From contig NC_073643.1 in NCBI RefSeq assembly GCF_029407905.1, positions 28,548,001-28,612,000 on the forward strand: a stretch of DNA of 64,000 bases, given 5' to 3'. The stretch's first letter is position 1, and each line of letters starts with the position of its first letter. Position numbers and translations under genes: made by a program. The notes under the pieces are model-generated. The model had not been told where the DNA came from. It did not search any database and saw only the letters and a program-made list of their open reading frames with translations. This document shows positions 11,500 through 23,700 of this stretch, one piece after another. Origin of the DNA: Bubalus kerabau. Taxonomy: Eukaryota > Chordata > Mammalia > Artiodactyla > Bovidae.

Positions 11500-12720
11500 C
11501 ATCCACAAAAGACAAGAGAGATCTTACAGTCCAGATGTATCCACAGTGGTTGCCTCCCAAAACAAAACCATTCACATTCCCGAGAGGACTATAATAGAAA
11601 CCAGAATGTATACAATATACCAGTAACAATGAGCAATATATGACCCAAAAATTGACATGGAAAGACCTAGGAAAATGTGACCCATTTTTAAGTGAAGAGA
11701 CAACCAACAGATGCCAAGCTCAAAGTGACCTGGATTTTTTAAATTATCAGACAAGGATTTCCCAGCAGCTATTGTAAATATTACTATTTGTTATAACTTA
11801 TACTGAAATGAATATAAAGATGGGAAATATCAGTAGAGAAATAAGACTATAAAAATAACTAAACAAATATTTTTAAAGTGAAAAAAGCAATATCATATAA
11901 AAAGTTCACTGTTTTGGCTCAATAACAGAATATATATATATATACACACATATGTATGTGTGTATATGCGCATATATATATATATATACACACACACATG
12001 TATATATATGTAACAGAGGAAAGTTTCAGTAATCTTGAATATGGGTTAATAGAAATTGCTCAAAAATAGAAAAGAAAAAAGACTGACAAAAATTGAATAA
12101 GACTTAGGGATCTGTGGAATGACAGTAAAAGGTCTAAAGTAAGTTGCCTTGCTAACCCAGAGGAGAGGATAAAGATATTAGGGCAGAAACATATTTGAAG
12201 AAATAATATTTGAAAATATGCCAAATTTTGTAGGATATATACATTTTTACAATATAGAAGCTCAGTAAATTCCAAATAGGATAAACCCTAACATAGACAT
12301 TCTAAGATACATACATACATAATCAAACTGAAAAAAACCAAAGACATTGCGAACAAACTTAAATACATTAAATAAAGAAGCATAACCATTTAAATTACTG
12401 AATTTCTTGTAAAAAATCCATCCAGAATACTAGTTAGTGAAACAATGTCTTTAAAGAGCTGACATAAAAAATATATATATATAAAAACTTTCAACTCAGA
12501 TTATATATCTAGTAAAAATATACTTCAGGAATGAAAGAGAAATAAAGACATTGTGAAATCAAGGAATGACAAAGACAGTTTGTTGCCAGCCAATCTAAAC
12601 TAGAAGAAAAAATTTAAGGAAGTTCAAGTTGAAGGAAAATAATAGTAGAGGCAAAATTTAATTTTCAAGAATGAATGAAGAGATAGAGAAAGTCATAGCA
12701 AAATGCATGCTAAAAAAAAA
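11500..12720 (+). mobile_element. HAL1 / L1 ORF1-type relic, plus strand
   Basis: The plus strand follows a HAL1/L1 ORF1 gene in order. A coiled-coil-coding A-rich part carries 'atcagtagagaaataagact'. The middle shows 'gggcagaaacatatttgaag', 'aaataatatttgaaaatatg' and 'caaattttgtagg'. The C-terminal part shows 'tatatctagtaaaaatatac' and 'gaaataaagacattgtg'. It is interrupted by a TA/CA microsatellite at 11930-12010. All frames are closed by stops. It lies 1.1 kb from a similar relic in opposite orientation. Confidence 0.7.
11930..12010. repeat. TA/CA microsatellite
   Basis: Alternating (TA)n, (CA)n and (TG)n blocks inside the ORF1-type relic. Such compound dinucleotide tracts are usually length-variable. 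Confidence 0.95.
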
Positions 12721-12869
12721 AAAAGAATCAAACTGATTTTGCTGGCTAGATACAAGTATCAAAGCCTTATATTAGATATTTATCCTTAATTATTGAGACT
12801 ATTCAAACATTATTTTAATCTAAATTCTAAACTTCACCATCAATTCACTAGATATATGTAGTAGAAGAT

Positions 12870-13300
12870 GTATTGTACTACCCAGATGCTTCCTTTTAGG
12901 ATAAAAATTCTCATTCCCTAGTTGCCAGAACTTGTTGACTACTAAACACTCACAGAAGAGACCTGCTAAGAATTGCCCTCATTCACAGGGTGCTCCCTCA
13001 CCTACATTGCACCTCTTTCCCAGGGTGGCCTGCATATTCAGTAACTGAACTATGTTGGGTACAAAAGTCCTCTTCTGCATTGAGGACAAGTCTAGTGGGT
13101 CACTGAAGCTCCTCAGCTCCCCACAGAATCAGTCTTTGTTCTCACCACATCATAGTGCAACTTTTCTCTCTGCATGATCCTATTTCATCTCTGCTGGGTA
13201 GGTGTTGCTTGAAAGGCATTCCCCCCAAAATCTTGTGCATGCAAATCTCTGTTCCCTGGTCTGTTTCCTGGGTAACCTGACCTGAGAGAGTTTATCGTAC
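12870..13300 (+). repeat. Old interspersed repeat of uncertain family
   Basis: This GC-richer block ends 'catgcaaatctctgttccc', 'gtctgtttcctgggtaacc' and 'tgacctgagag', an ending seen in widely dispersed old mammalian repeats. A related ending closes the block at 24690-25110. I cannot name the family with confidence; an LTR is possible. Confidence 0.35.
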
Positions 13301-14697
13301 ACAGAACCCTTCTAAAGCTGAGTTCTTTGAAAAAACTGTAAAAGATGGCGGGGGTTGGGGGGGGCAGCGAGAAATGAACAAGCATCACAGTAACTTTCAG
13401 TTGAAAATAATTGTTTAGATTGTTTCTCTCAGTATGATGCAATAAAGAAAGCACATTGGCTGCTGCTGAATTCTACCAGCTTCAGAGTCATACATGCATT
13501 CCGTCTACCACTGGTCTACAGTGCCAAAGATAAAAGAGTAAAATTGGAAATATTGGAAATATATGAAAAATGAGGAAATACTCTCTTAAGCCAAAGAGTG
13601 TGTAGGGACAGAGTTGCTGAGTATTATAAGGAGCCACAGTTATTCACTAGCATTCACAGCAAATAGACCAAATTTTCCTTAAGAAGCAATGACAGCGTTA
13701 TGCTATAAAAACCACCTCAAATTCTTTTTTTAGGTAAAGCACATTTTTTTTTAATTACATAAACATTCTCAGTAAGTATAAAATGCTGGGGATTAAAGGT
13801 GTTTTGGTTGAGGTTTTTGCTTATCCTATTTATTCTATTTGAAAAAAAAAAAATCCAGTCATCTTAATAATCCCTTTCATTATATAGCTCCCTAGAGTTT
13901 AGAGCACATTATTGTATGCAGTATCTCATTTATATTTTTGTTACTGTCCACACAGCATATAATTATTGTAGAATTACTGAAAAATACAGAGGAGCAAAAA
14001 GCAGACAACAGATTATAGTTAATCCTAGTAACAAGAGAAATATTTCAGGAGGCATATTTTGTTTCACCTTAGTATTCCATCTTCCCAAAGAGCCCACTGT
14101 TTTTTATCTAGAAAATTCAGTCTCTCTCTTCATTCAATCCGTGTGGGTATGACTTACCCTATGTTTCACTTAAAAAAGTATGTTTGTCTTAGCCTAACTA
14201 ATCAAATCTCAAAATCATTGATTAAGGGAACTATACATGAGGCAAGACAGGTCAATGAATTCTGGGACACTTGAGGCCAGCAGTTGAAGAAGATTTGTTT
14301 TTTCCAGCTGGTGATGCTAACCTAGTAGGCAATGGATTTACATGTGACCAACTTGGCCAACATACGTGGTGATCCTACCAGAAGCTAAAGCTAACACAAA
14401 GGAGGCAGAGTACAGGTGAAGACTTTGAGTTCATTTAAGCCTTTGAATCCAGTTGTGCTCAAAGCTCTTTTGAACTTTTCAGTTTGGATGAGCTAATACA
14501 GTCTCTTTTTTCTTAAGCCTGTTTGAATTTCACTTGCATTACTTACAGCTGAAAGAGCTCTAATAATACATAACTGTTCATGATTTGCTTATTATTTTTC
14601 CTGATTATATTTAGATAGATATACTCAGTTTAATAAACAACAGAAAAACAACAAAATTTGGAAGTATTTTGCCTTTATGCCTAAAACCATCCAGCAC
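13301..14697. other. Stretch without recognised genes
   Basis: It contains a short G-rich patch at about 13346-13368 and faint MIR-like words near 13890-14000. The overlapping short plus-strand frames at 13916-14274 lack any recognisable domain or splice context and are treated as chance. Confidence 0.4.
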
Positions 14698-14800
14698 AAC
14701 AGGCAAGGCAAATATTATTAATTCAATTTTACATATGAACAAACAAAGAACAAAGGACAAAGTTAATAGGTCTGATTTGGACTGGATCTATGACTTTTTA
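14698..14800 (+). repeat. MIR-like relic
   Basis: The words 'aattttacatatgaacaaac' and 'aatagg' followed by a decayed 'gatttggactggatctatgac' match the second half of a MIR. It is short and diverged. Confidence 0.45.
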
Positions 14801-15277
14801 AATACCTGATATTTTTAATAATGTATGAAATTGCCCTTCCAAATGTCTCATAAGTCTAAGAATTTATTTCCTGAATGTTAATAAAGATTACCTCCCATCT
14901 TAGAGTAAAAGTGAAGGAAGAAATTGTGAGTTCATAAAGAACCTTATCAGCCCTCAAAATGAGAAATCTAGAATATAATGAGAGCTAGGACCTTCACATC
15001 CACTGGAGAAGGGAATGGCAAACCACTTCAGTATTCTTGCCGCAAGAACCCCATGAACAGTATGAAAAGGCAAAATGATAGGAAACTGGAAGAGGAACTC
15101 CCCAGGTCAGTAGGTGCCCAAATTGCTACTGGAGATCAGTGGAAAAATAACTCCAGAAAGAATGAGGGGATGGAGCCAAAGCAAAAACAATACCCAGTTG
15201 TGGATGTGACTGGTGATAAAAGCAAGGTCTGATGCTGTAAAGAGCAATATTGCATAGGAACCTGGAATGTCAGGTCC

Positions 15278-16218
15278 ATGAATCAAGGGAAATTGGGAGT
15301 AGTCAAACAGGAGATGGTAAGAGTGAACGTCGGCATTCTAGGAATCAGCGAACTAAAATGGACTGGAATGGGTGAATTTAACTCAGATGATCATTATATC
15401 TACTACTGTGGGCAGGAATCCCTTAGAAGAATTGGAGTAGCCATCATGGTCAACAAAAGAGTCTGAAATGCAGTACTTGGATGCAATCTCAAAAACGACA
15501 GAATGATCTCTGTTCATTTCCAATGCAAACCATTCAATATCACGGTAATCCAAGTCTATGCCCCAACCGGTAATGCTGAAGAAGCTGAAGTTGAATGGTG
15601 CTGTGAAGACCTACAAGACCTTTTAGAACTAACAATACCCAAAAAGATGTCCTTTTCATTATAGGGGACTGGAATGCAAAAGTAGGAAGTCAAGAAACAC
15701 CTGGAGTAACAGGCAAATTTGGCCATGGAGTATGGAATGAAGCAGGGCAAAAGCTAATAGAGTTCTGCAAAGAGAACACACTGGTCATAACAAACACCCT
15801 CTTCCAACAACACAAGAGAAGACTCTACACATGGACATCACCAGATGGCCAACACCGAAATCATCAGATTAATTATATTCTTTGCAGCCAAAGATGGAGA
15901 AGTTCTATACAGTCAGCAAAAACAAGACTGGGAGCTGACTGTGGCTCAGACCATGAACTCCTTATTGCCAAATTCAGACTTAAATTGAAGAAAGTAGGGA
16001 AAACCACTAGACCATTCAGGTATGACCTAAATCAAATCCCTTATGATTATACAGTGGAAGTGAGAAATAGATTTAAGGGCCTAGATCTGATAGATAGAGT
16101 GCCTGATGAACTATGGACTGAGGTTTGTGACATTGTACAGGAGACAGGGATCAAGACCATCCCCATGGAAAAGAAATGTAAAAAAACAAATGGCTGTCTG
16201 AGGAGGCCTTACAAATAG
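15278..16218 (+). pseudogene. BovB endonuclease domain remnant
   Basis: This is the apurinic/apyrimidinic-like endonuclease part of the BovB polyprotein, which nicks target DNA to start target-primed reverse transcription. The first piece (15278-15466) shows the VNVGILGISELKW block with the acidic residue expected near the N terminus. It ends at a TGA at 15464, where other BovB copies have CGA, a typical CpG decay. The frame can be followed to about 15635, then shifts near 15630-15645. The second piece shows GDWNAKVGS at 15664-15690 and the catalytic-type SDH at 15946-15954, and closes at TAG 16216. The early Glu, Asp/Asn and His landmarks are all still visible, but the stop and the shift break the protein. 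Confidence 0.85.
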
Positions 16219-16220
16219 CT

Positions 16221-17748
16221 GTGAAAAGAAGAGAGGCAAAAAGCAAAGGAGAAAAGGAAAGACATAAGCATCTGAATGCAGAGTTCCAAAGAATAGCAAG
16301 AAGAGATAAGAAAGCCTTCTTCAGCGATCAATGCAAAGAAATAGAGGAAAACAACAGAATGGGAAAGACTAGAGATCTCTTCAAGAAAATTAGAGATACC
16401 AAGGGAACATTTCATGCAAAGACGGGCTCGATAAAGGACAGAAATGGTATGGACCTAACAGAAGCAGAAGATATTAAGAAGGCGTGGCAAGAAATACACA
16501 GAAGAACTGTACAAAAAAGATCTTCATGACCAAGATAATCACGATGGTGTGATCACTCAGCTAGAGCCAGACATCCTGAAATATGAAGTCAAGTGGGCCT
16601 TAGAAAGCATCACTACGAACAAAGCTAGTTGAGGTGATGGAATTCCAGTTGAGCTATTTCAAATCCTGAAAGATGACGCTGTGAAAGTGTTGCGTTCAAT
16701 ATGCCAGCAAATTTGGAAAACTCAGCAGTGGCCACAGGATTGGAAAAGGTCAGTTTTCATTCCAATCCCAAAGAAAGGCAATGCCAAAGAATGCTCAAAC
16801 TACCGCACAATTGCACTCATCTCACATGCTAATAAAATAATGCTCACAATTCTCCAAGCCAGGCTTCAGCAATACATGAACCGTGAACTTCCAGATGTTC
16901 AAGCTGGTTGTAGAAAAGACAGAGACACCAGAGATCAAATTGCCAACATCCGCTGGATCATCAAAAAAGCAGGAGAGTTCCAGAAAAATATCTATTTCTG
17001 CTTTATTGACTATGCCAAAGCCTTTGACTGTGTGGATCACAATAAACTGTGGAAAATTCTTCAAGAGATGGGAGTACCAGACCACCTGACCTGCGTCTTG
17101 AGAAACCTATATGCAGGTCAGGAAGCGACAGTTAGAACTGGACATGGAACAACAGACTGGTTCCAAATAGGAAAAGGAGTACGTCAAGGCTGTATATTGT
17201 CACCCTGCTTATTTAACTTCTATGCAGAGTACATCATGAGAAACGCTGGGCTGGAAGAAGCACAAGCTGGAATCAAGATTGCTGGGAGAAATATCAATAA
17301 CCTCAGATATGCAGATGACACCACCCTTATGGCAGAGAGTGAAGAGGAACTAAGAATCCTCTTGATGAAAGTGAAAGAGGAGAGTGAAAAAGTTGGCTTA
17401 AAGCTCAACATTCAGAAAACGAAGATCATGGCATCTGGTCCCATCACTTCATGGCAAATAGATGGGGAAACAGTGGAAACAGTGTCAGACTTTTTTGGGG
17501 GCTCCAAAATCACTCCAGGTGGTGATTGCAGCCATGAAATTAAAAGACGCTTACTCCTTGGAAGGAAAGTTATGACCAACTTAGATAGCATATTGAAAAG
17601 CAGAGACATTACTTTGCCAACAAATGTCTGTCTAATCAAGGCTATGGTTTTTCCTGGGGTCATGTATGGATGTGAGAGTTGGACTGTGAAGAAAGCTGAG
17701 GGCCAAGGAATTGATGCTTTTGAACTGTGGTGTTGGAGAGACTCTTGA
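16221..17748 (+). pseudogene. BovB reverse transcriptase remnant
   Basis: This is the reverse transcriptase of the same BovB. A basic linker (16221-16529, rich in Lys, Arg and Glu) is followed by a shift near 16495 and a TGA at about 16630 in the 'ctagttgaggtgatgg' stretch. The core is then open for 355 codons (16681-17748). It shows motif A as FIDYAKAFD (catalytic Asp codon at 17008-17010), the QGCILSP block near 17185-17210 and the catalytic YADD at 17308-17319. The C-terminal ELWCW box near the end is followed by a one-base deletion that closes the frame. The polymerase core is intact in sequence while the full polyprotein is not. Confidence 0.88.
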
Positions 17749-18154
17749 GAGTCCCTTGGACTACAAGAAGATCCAACCAGTCCATTCTAAAGGAGATCAG
17801 TCCTGGGTGTTCATTGGAAGGGCTGATGCTAAAGCTGAAACTCCAATACTTTGGCCTCCTGATGTGAAGGGTTGACTCACTGGAAAAGACTCTGATGCTG
17901 GGAGGGATTGGGGGCAGGAGGATAAGGGGATGACAGAGGATGAAATGGCTGGATGGCATCACTGACTCGATGGACATGAGTTTGGGTGAACTCCAGGTGT
18001 TGTTGATGGACAGGGAGTATTGGCGTGCTGATATTCATGGCGTCGCAAAGAGTCAGACATGACTGAGTGACTGAACTGAACTGAACTGAACTGAGGACCT
18101 CCAAAGAGGTTTAAAACCTCCATAGGTGTAAATCTCCATAGAGGTTTAAAAATA

Positions 18155-18300
18155 TCCATTCCTTCACTCAACATCTACCTGTTTTGTGCCTTCTTTGTAT
18201 CACAGTCTGTCTCAAAACTTGGAAATACAACTAAGATCAAATCCTAATTGGTCCCTGGCCTCATAGAGTCAGCCAACAGGAGATAGAACACATCCAAATA
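18155..18300 (-). repeat. L2 LINE 3' fragment
   Basis: The words 'ttccttcactcaacatctac' and 'ggtccctggcctcatagagt' match the L2 3' end read on the minus strand. Old and diverged. Confidence 0.5.
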
Positions 18301-18447
18301 TGTACATAAATGACATGAAAATTCCAATCCTGACATCCACTTTGTAGAGGCGATATTTTGCTGCTAATAGAGTTCATAATAGGGCAGTTTGGTGTAATGA
18401 GGAGAGTTATGCAATGTCCAAGGGAGACATAATGCTTAAACTGAGAT

Positions 18448-18499
18448 CTTCAGGATTGGCAGACTTAAAAGGTCTTCAGGATGAGCAGACTTAAAAGGT
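18448..18499. repeat. 26-bp tandem duplication
   Basis: Two adjacent 26-bp units (18448-18473 and 18474-18499), each beginning cttcaggat and ending gcagacttaaaaggt, differ at two positions. Confidence 0.85.
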
Positions 18500-18595
18500 G
18501 ATGGAAAAGTATTCGAAATGGACACAAGGAAATGTGTAGGGGAAGGAGAGCGTGGTACAAATGGAGCAAGCAGCACTGAAATAGATGCACTACAA

Positions 18596-19025
18596 GGTGT
18601 AAAATAGATAGCTAGTGGGAAGTTGCTATATAACACAGGGAGCCCAGCCTGACACTCTGTGAAGACTGAGATGGGTGGGATGGAGGTTCAAGAGGGAGTG
18701 GATTATTGCTTTTACCTTTGGCTAATGCGAAGAGTTGACTCATTGGAAAAGACTCTGATTCTGGGAGGGATTGGGGGCAGGAGGAGAAGGGGACGACAGA
18801 GGATGAGATGGCTGGACGGCATCACTGACTCGATGGACGTGAGTCTGAGTGAACTCCAGGAGTTGGTGTTGGACAGGGAGGCCTGGCGTGCCGCGATTCA
18901 TGAGGTCGCAAAGAGTCGGACACGACTGAGCGACTGATCTGATCTGATGGCTAATCTGTGCTGTTTTACAACAGAAACAAACACAACATTGAAAAACAAG
19001 CATCCTCCAATTAAGAAAAAAATCC
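18596..19025 (+). mobile_element. L1 3' UTR and poly-A end
   Basis: The artiodactyl L1 3' end runs 'agctagtgggaagttgctat', 'acacagggagcccagc', 'ggaggttcaagagggagtgg', then after a BovB insert 'acaacagaaacaaacacaac' and an A-rich end near 19014-19023. It is severely 5'-truncated, and a BovB fragment at 18727-18947 splits it. Confidence 0.8.
18727..18947 (+). mobile_element. BovB 3' end, short insertion in L1
   Basis: Only the last 220 bp of BovB are present, ending in 'ctgatctgatctgat', a variant of the usual 'actga' tail. The 8-bp duplication tggctaat occurs at 18719-18726 and 18948-18955, with one tail base ambiguous. It retains many CpG sites, suggesting relatively recent insertion. Confidence 0.93.
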
Positions 19026-19225
19026 TGTGAAGGTGGGATAGTTAATTAAAATATATAGGAACTTATCCTGGTCTGTGTGTCTGGATTAGTTAGGTTAAAT
19101 GATTGAAGCTGTGGCTAGTTTCCATTTGTTCAGAACCTAAATTTGTAAGATTAGGTATCAATTTTTTAAATGGCCTCAGTCCACTCTGTCCTGACATATG
19201 CATAGACATTTTCCCCACACAGATT

Positions 19226-20712
19226 CACTTTAGTCACTCAGTCATGTCTGACTCTGTGACCCCAAGGACTGCAGCACGCCAGGCTTCCCTGTCCATCACC
19301 AACTCCAGGAGCTTCCTCAAACTCATGTCCATTGAGTCAGTGATGCTCTCCAACCATCTCATCCTCTGTCGTCCCCTTCTCCTGCCACCTTCAATCTTTC
19401 CCAGCATCAGGGTCTTTTCCAATGAGTCAGTTCTTCGCATCAGATGGCCAAAGTATTGGAATTTAAGCATTAGTCCTTCCAATGATATTCAGGACTGATT
19501 TCCTTTATCATGATTGCAAGGAGAAATATCAATAACCTCATATATGCAGATGACACAACCCTTATGGCAGAAAGTGTAGAAGCACTAAAGAGCCTCTTGA
19601 TGAAAGTGAAAGAGGAGAGTGAAAAAATTGGCTTAAAACTCAACATTCAAAAAACTAAGATCACGGCATCTGGTCCGATCACTTCAAGGCAAATAGATGG
19701 GGAAACAATGGAAACAGTGAGAGACTTTATTTTTGGGGGGGGTTCCAAAATCACTGCAGGTGGTGACTGCAGCCATGAAATTAAAAGACCCTTGCTCCTT
19801 GGAAGAAAAGTTCTGACCAACCGAGACAGCATTTTAAAAAGCAGAGACATTACTTTGCCAACAAAGGTCCATCTAGTCAAAGTTATGGTTTTTCCAGCAG
19901 TCATGTATGGATGTGAGAGTTGGACAATAAAGAAAGCTAAGTGCCGAAGAATTGATGCTTTTGAACTGTGGTGTTGGAGAAGACTTCTGAGAGTCCCTTG
20001 GACTGCAAGGAGATCCAACCAGTCCATCTTAAAGGAAATTAGTCTTGAATATTCATTGAAAAGACTGATACTCAAGCTGAAACTCCAATACTCAGGCCAC
20101 CTGATTCAAAGAACTGACTCATTGGAAAAGACCCTGATGCTGGGAAAGATTGAAGGTGGCAGGAGAAGGGGATGACGGAGGATGAGATGATTAGATGGCA
20201 TCACCAACTCATTGTACATGAGTTTGAGGAAGCTACAGGAGTTGGTGATGGACAGGGAATCCTGGTGTGCTGCAGTCCATTGGATCACACAGAATCGGAC
20301 ACGACTGAGCGGCTGAACTAAACTGTGGAGAAGAATCCCTTAGAAGAAATGGAGTAGCCCTCATACCCAAAAAAAGAGTCCGAAATGCAGTACTTGTGTT
20401 CAATCTCAAAAACACCAGAATTATCTCTGTTTATTTCCAACGCAATCCATTCAGTATCACAGTAATCCAAATCTATACCCCAATCAGTAATGCTAAAGAA
20501 ACTGAATTTCAATGGTTCTATGAAGACCTTTAAGACCTTCTAGAATGAACAGACAAAAAAGATGTCCTTTTCATGATAGGGGCCTGGAATGCAAAAGTAG
20601 GAAGTCAAGAGATACCTGGAATAACAGGCAAATTTGGTCTTGGAGTACAAAATGAAGCAGGGCAAAGGCTAATAGAGTTTTTCCAAGTGAATGCACTGGT
20701 CATAGCAAACAT
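19226..20712. mobile_element. Composite BovB insertion in one target duplication
   Basis: Three BovB pieces lie between perfect 11-bp repeats ccacacagatt at 19215-19225 and 20713-20723. The first is a minus-strand 3' end (19226-19507). The second is a plus-strand 3' third from the YADD region to the tail (about 19506-20323). The third is a plus-strand piece of the endonuclease region (about 20322-20711). The second joins the third across a short shared 'aactgtgg'-like word. A single complex integration or several events could explain it; see findings. Confidence 0.85.
19510..20175 (+). pseudogene. BovB reverse transcriptase C-terminal remnant
   Basis: A 221-codon open frame holds the last third of BovB reverse transcriptase. 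It has NLIYADDTTLMAES with the catalytic YADD near its start, the SRQIDGE and DCSHEIKR blocks and the ELWCWRRLLRVPWT box, and runs on into 3' UTR-derived codons. Motif A and everything upstream are missing, so it cannot encode a polymerase. The long minus-strand frame at 19647-20075 is its antisense. Confidence 0.88.
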
Positions 20713-20723
20713 CCACACAGATT

Positions 20724-23700
20724 AGCTTCCTATTTTTACAAAAATTCCATAAAGAGATTCTTTTGAAAAAATGTAACTGGGTTGACTCTTGTTTTTCTTT
20801 GAAATTTGTAGCCTTATCTTTTTCTTGCTTCAGTTTGAAATATTTTAAGACAATACCTTTTCCATGCTAATGCTTCATAGAATTATGCAATTTAGATATG
20901 AAAGAGATCTTTAAGATATTCTAAAATAACCCTTTAATTTTAAGGATGGAGAAATTAACACTACCCCATTCCCTCAATGTGACTGAAACAGTCACCCTGT
21001 TAAAATGGCACAAATGACTAGTTATTTCTCCAAAAATAATTTTTGCCAACCTAAACCTCTGTTTCTATATCCAACTATTATCTTGTCAAGTCTTTAATCC
21101 TTTTCATTGACTCTGGTTTTCCCATATCTTTTGTTAAGCTCTAGAGCTCAAAGCACGTCACATGGTACCTAATGACAGCCAGGGTACAAAATGAAATGCA
21201 GTAGGTTAGATGCCTGCAGAGTTTTTCACATTATATCCCTAAGAAATTTGTGACTAAATGTACAAATGTGTTTGATATCACTATTTGAATAAGACTGTAA
21301 TTCTCATTACAAATATATAAAAAGCTCTGTCATAATACCACAACAGTTGACTTTGTAAACTCATATAGTAGGAGGCATAGGTTACTCAAATAATCAATTT
21401 TTAATAAGAAATTATCTAAACAGTACATTTGAAAAGAGATCATAGATAAGAGAGCAAGAAAGAGATGAGATTTGTAACTAGAGAGTGAAAAACCATGTTA
21501 TAAAAGTAATTGTTTAAATGTTCCTTTTCTGTGATCTTAGTTAAATATTTCACAATGACTTATTTGCAGCCTAGAAATTCACATTTGTTGTAAATTTTTC
21601 AGCCATTTACCTTTGCCCTTGCATCTTTTTCTCAGAATCAATCTTGGAGTTTGTCTGCCTTGGTTTTTACCTATAACCCTTCGTTAAATTTTTTTTAATA
21701 ATTCTTCATCTATCATGAGATAATTGTGCCAAAAAAAGTTGCTTTTGAATAAAGTAACATAAGAGATAAACATAAACATAAACATAAGAGATAACATAAA
21801 AAGTAAGCAATTGCTCCTCCATATTGTACATAAATTAATGTATTTATTATAGTAATACAGAAAAATAATAAAAATTAAAGAGTACATAAAAATTGTAATG
21901 AAAAGCAATCATCCTCCCAATTGCACTCTTATATCATTTTTTTTAACTTTGAATAACATTTTTATAGCTCTATTTCTTGTGTCATTAACCTCAGTCAGTA
22001 CACAGTTTTGTCAAGGTAAGATGGACATATCATCACCCATGCCCTTTCATCCCATCTTCTCTCACTACTTTTCACCTTCTGCCTTTTCTCAGATTTATCT
22101 TTTGCATGTTTTTAAGATTAAAATTAACATTATATTCTATACTCATAGTTACATCTGAGATTTTTTACAGATTTATTAATAAAGTTGAAACCCAATAGGC
22201 TGTATCAATATTGTTATGAGTGTCTTAACTTCATATAAGTCTTTGCCAGATTGAACATTCTACTTTATTGTAGCTTATTTTGATTCCAGAGTAGTTCTGA
22301 AGAATAAGTCAAATAAAATTACTTTTCTTATACTTCTGCATTTCAAACCATTCCATATATGAGTCTGCTTCATATTTGGATCATCCTGAACAGTCTAATC
22401 ACATTTCATTTTTCTTCTTGACCAAAAGCCAAAGCAAAAAGCTTCACTATAGCTTCAATTTATCACACATCCATTGACAAAAAAAAAAAAAAAAAATCAC
22501 ATATTATATAAAATCTTTTCCCCAAAATATAAAAATCCCAAAATATTCCAAACTTCTCCAATCCTAGAGTCACGTGATCAAAAGCTATTAACTTAGAACC
22601 TCTCCACTCTCCAAGGTAGTATCTATATTTTCTTGGATGTCATAAGCTTTTTATTTTTGGTTTTCTTCCTACTTTTGCTAAAATACATCAAGAAAATGCT
22701 AAGAATAGATACACAAATGGTAACTGTTAACATTTTGAACATTTTAAGTATTTGAACTGATTGATATTTTGAATGAATATAGAATTCTAGATTTAATAGT
22801 GTTTTTCTCAAAATGTTAAACATTAACTTCATTAACTTTTATCATTCTATATTACTGATACCTGCCTGCCTTTCTTTACTTGGTCCTATCTTATGTTTAA
22901 ATCTTTTTCAACTTAGTTTCAGGGACTTCTCATCATTCAGATCACATAAATGTGACAAGGTACAGCAATTTTCATGTTCATCAATGAACCCTTTCATATT
23001 AAAGACACATAGTTCACCTCCAGTGTGAGAGATTTTCTTGTATAATTTCTTTGATGGTTTTTCTCTTCTCTGTTTTCTTAACTCTATCCAGGGCTCTAAT
23101 TCTGATGATGAATATACTGTACTATTTATTTCTCAAGTTTTTTTTGTTTGTTTTTTCCAGATTTTTCTATGTCTAATGTTTTAATTCTTCATTTTGGAAT
23201 ATTTTATTTAGATTAATTTCCAACTTTTCAATTGATTAAAAATTTTTGCAATCACATATTTAATTTATAACAGGTATTTACACACTCTGTAATGCTTTAT
23301 ATTACATAGCTTACTCTTTGTGTTTTATTACAATCGTTTACCATTCAGGAAAATTAAAATTAATTTTTCAAGTTTTGTTTTACTCTATTTTGAGGCTATG
23401 TCTGTTTTATTTTTAAGAGATAGGTTTAAAGAATTATTTCTTAAGGGAATCAGTTTTTCTTCAATTTTTATCTGTCTTTTACATACCGCTAACTTTATTC
23501 ATAGTTCAGGTGATCGTCAACTACCATTTCTTATTTAAGAATAAAGAATTGAGAGGACTATTTTAGGTAGCTAATATTAGTTTCCTTTGATTTTTAATAA
23601 ATTTGTCTTTTTTCTAATAGATCTTTTCTCAGGGTGGCATGCCAGAATAGGAAGTCTGGTGTTAACAATAAGACTTCAATTTAGGGTGGTCATTCAAGAA

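Larger units (their letters stand above)
14997..18093 (+). mobile_element. BovB LINE, 3.1 kb, only slightly 5'-truncated
   Basis: A long BovB retrotransposon of the RTE clade, the family known for patchy distribution between ruminants and squamates that is explained by horizontal transfer. The order is an upstream linker, an apurinic-type endonuclease (about 15278-16000), a linker and reverse transcriptase (about 16560-17750), a 3' UTR, then four 'ctgaa'-type tail repeats ending at 18093. A 10-bp duplication with one mismatch, aggacct(t/c)ca, lies at 14987-14996 and 18094-18103. It starts inside the BovB 5' region, since the copy at 51613 reaches further 5'. Coding is interrupted at several points, so it is dead. 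Confidence 0.95.

Noticed and set aside
11930..12010. TA/TG alternating tract as a designed promoter or origin
   Set aside because: Ordinary compound microsatellite inside an ORF1-type relic.
18060..18093. Short direct repeats as a CRISPR-like or regulatory array
   Set aside because: The 'actga' repeats are the normal 3' tail of BovB and recur at the end of other copies.
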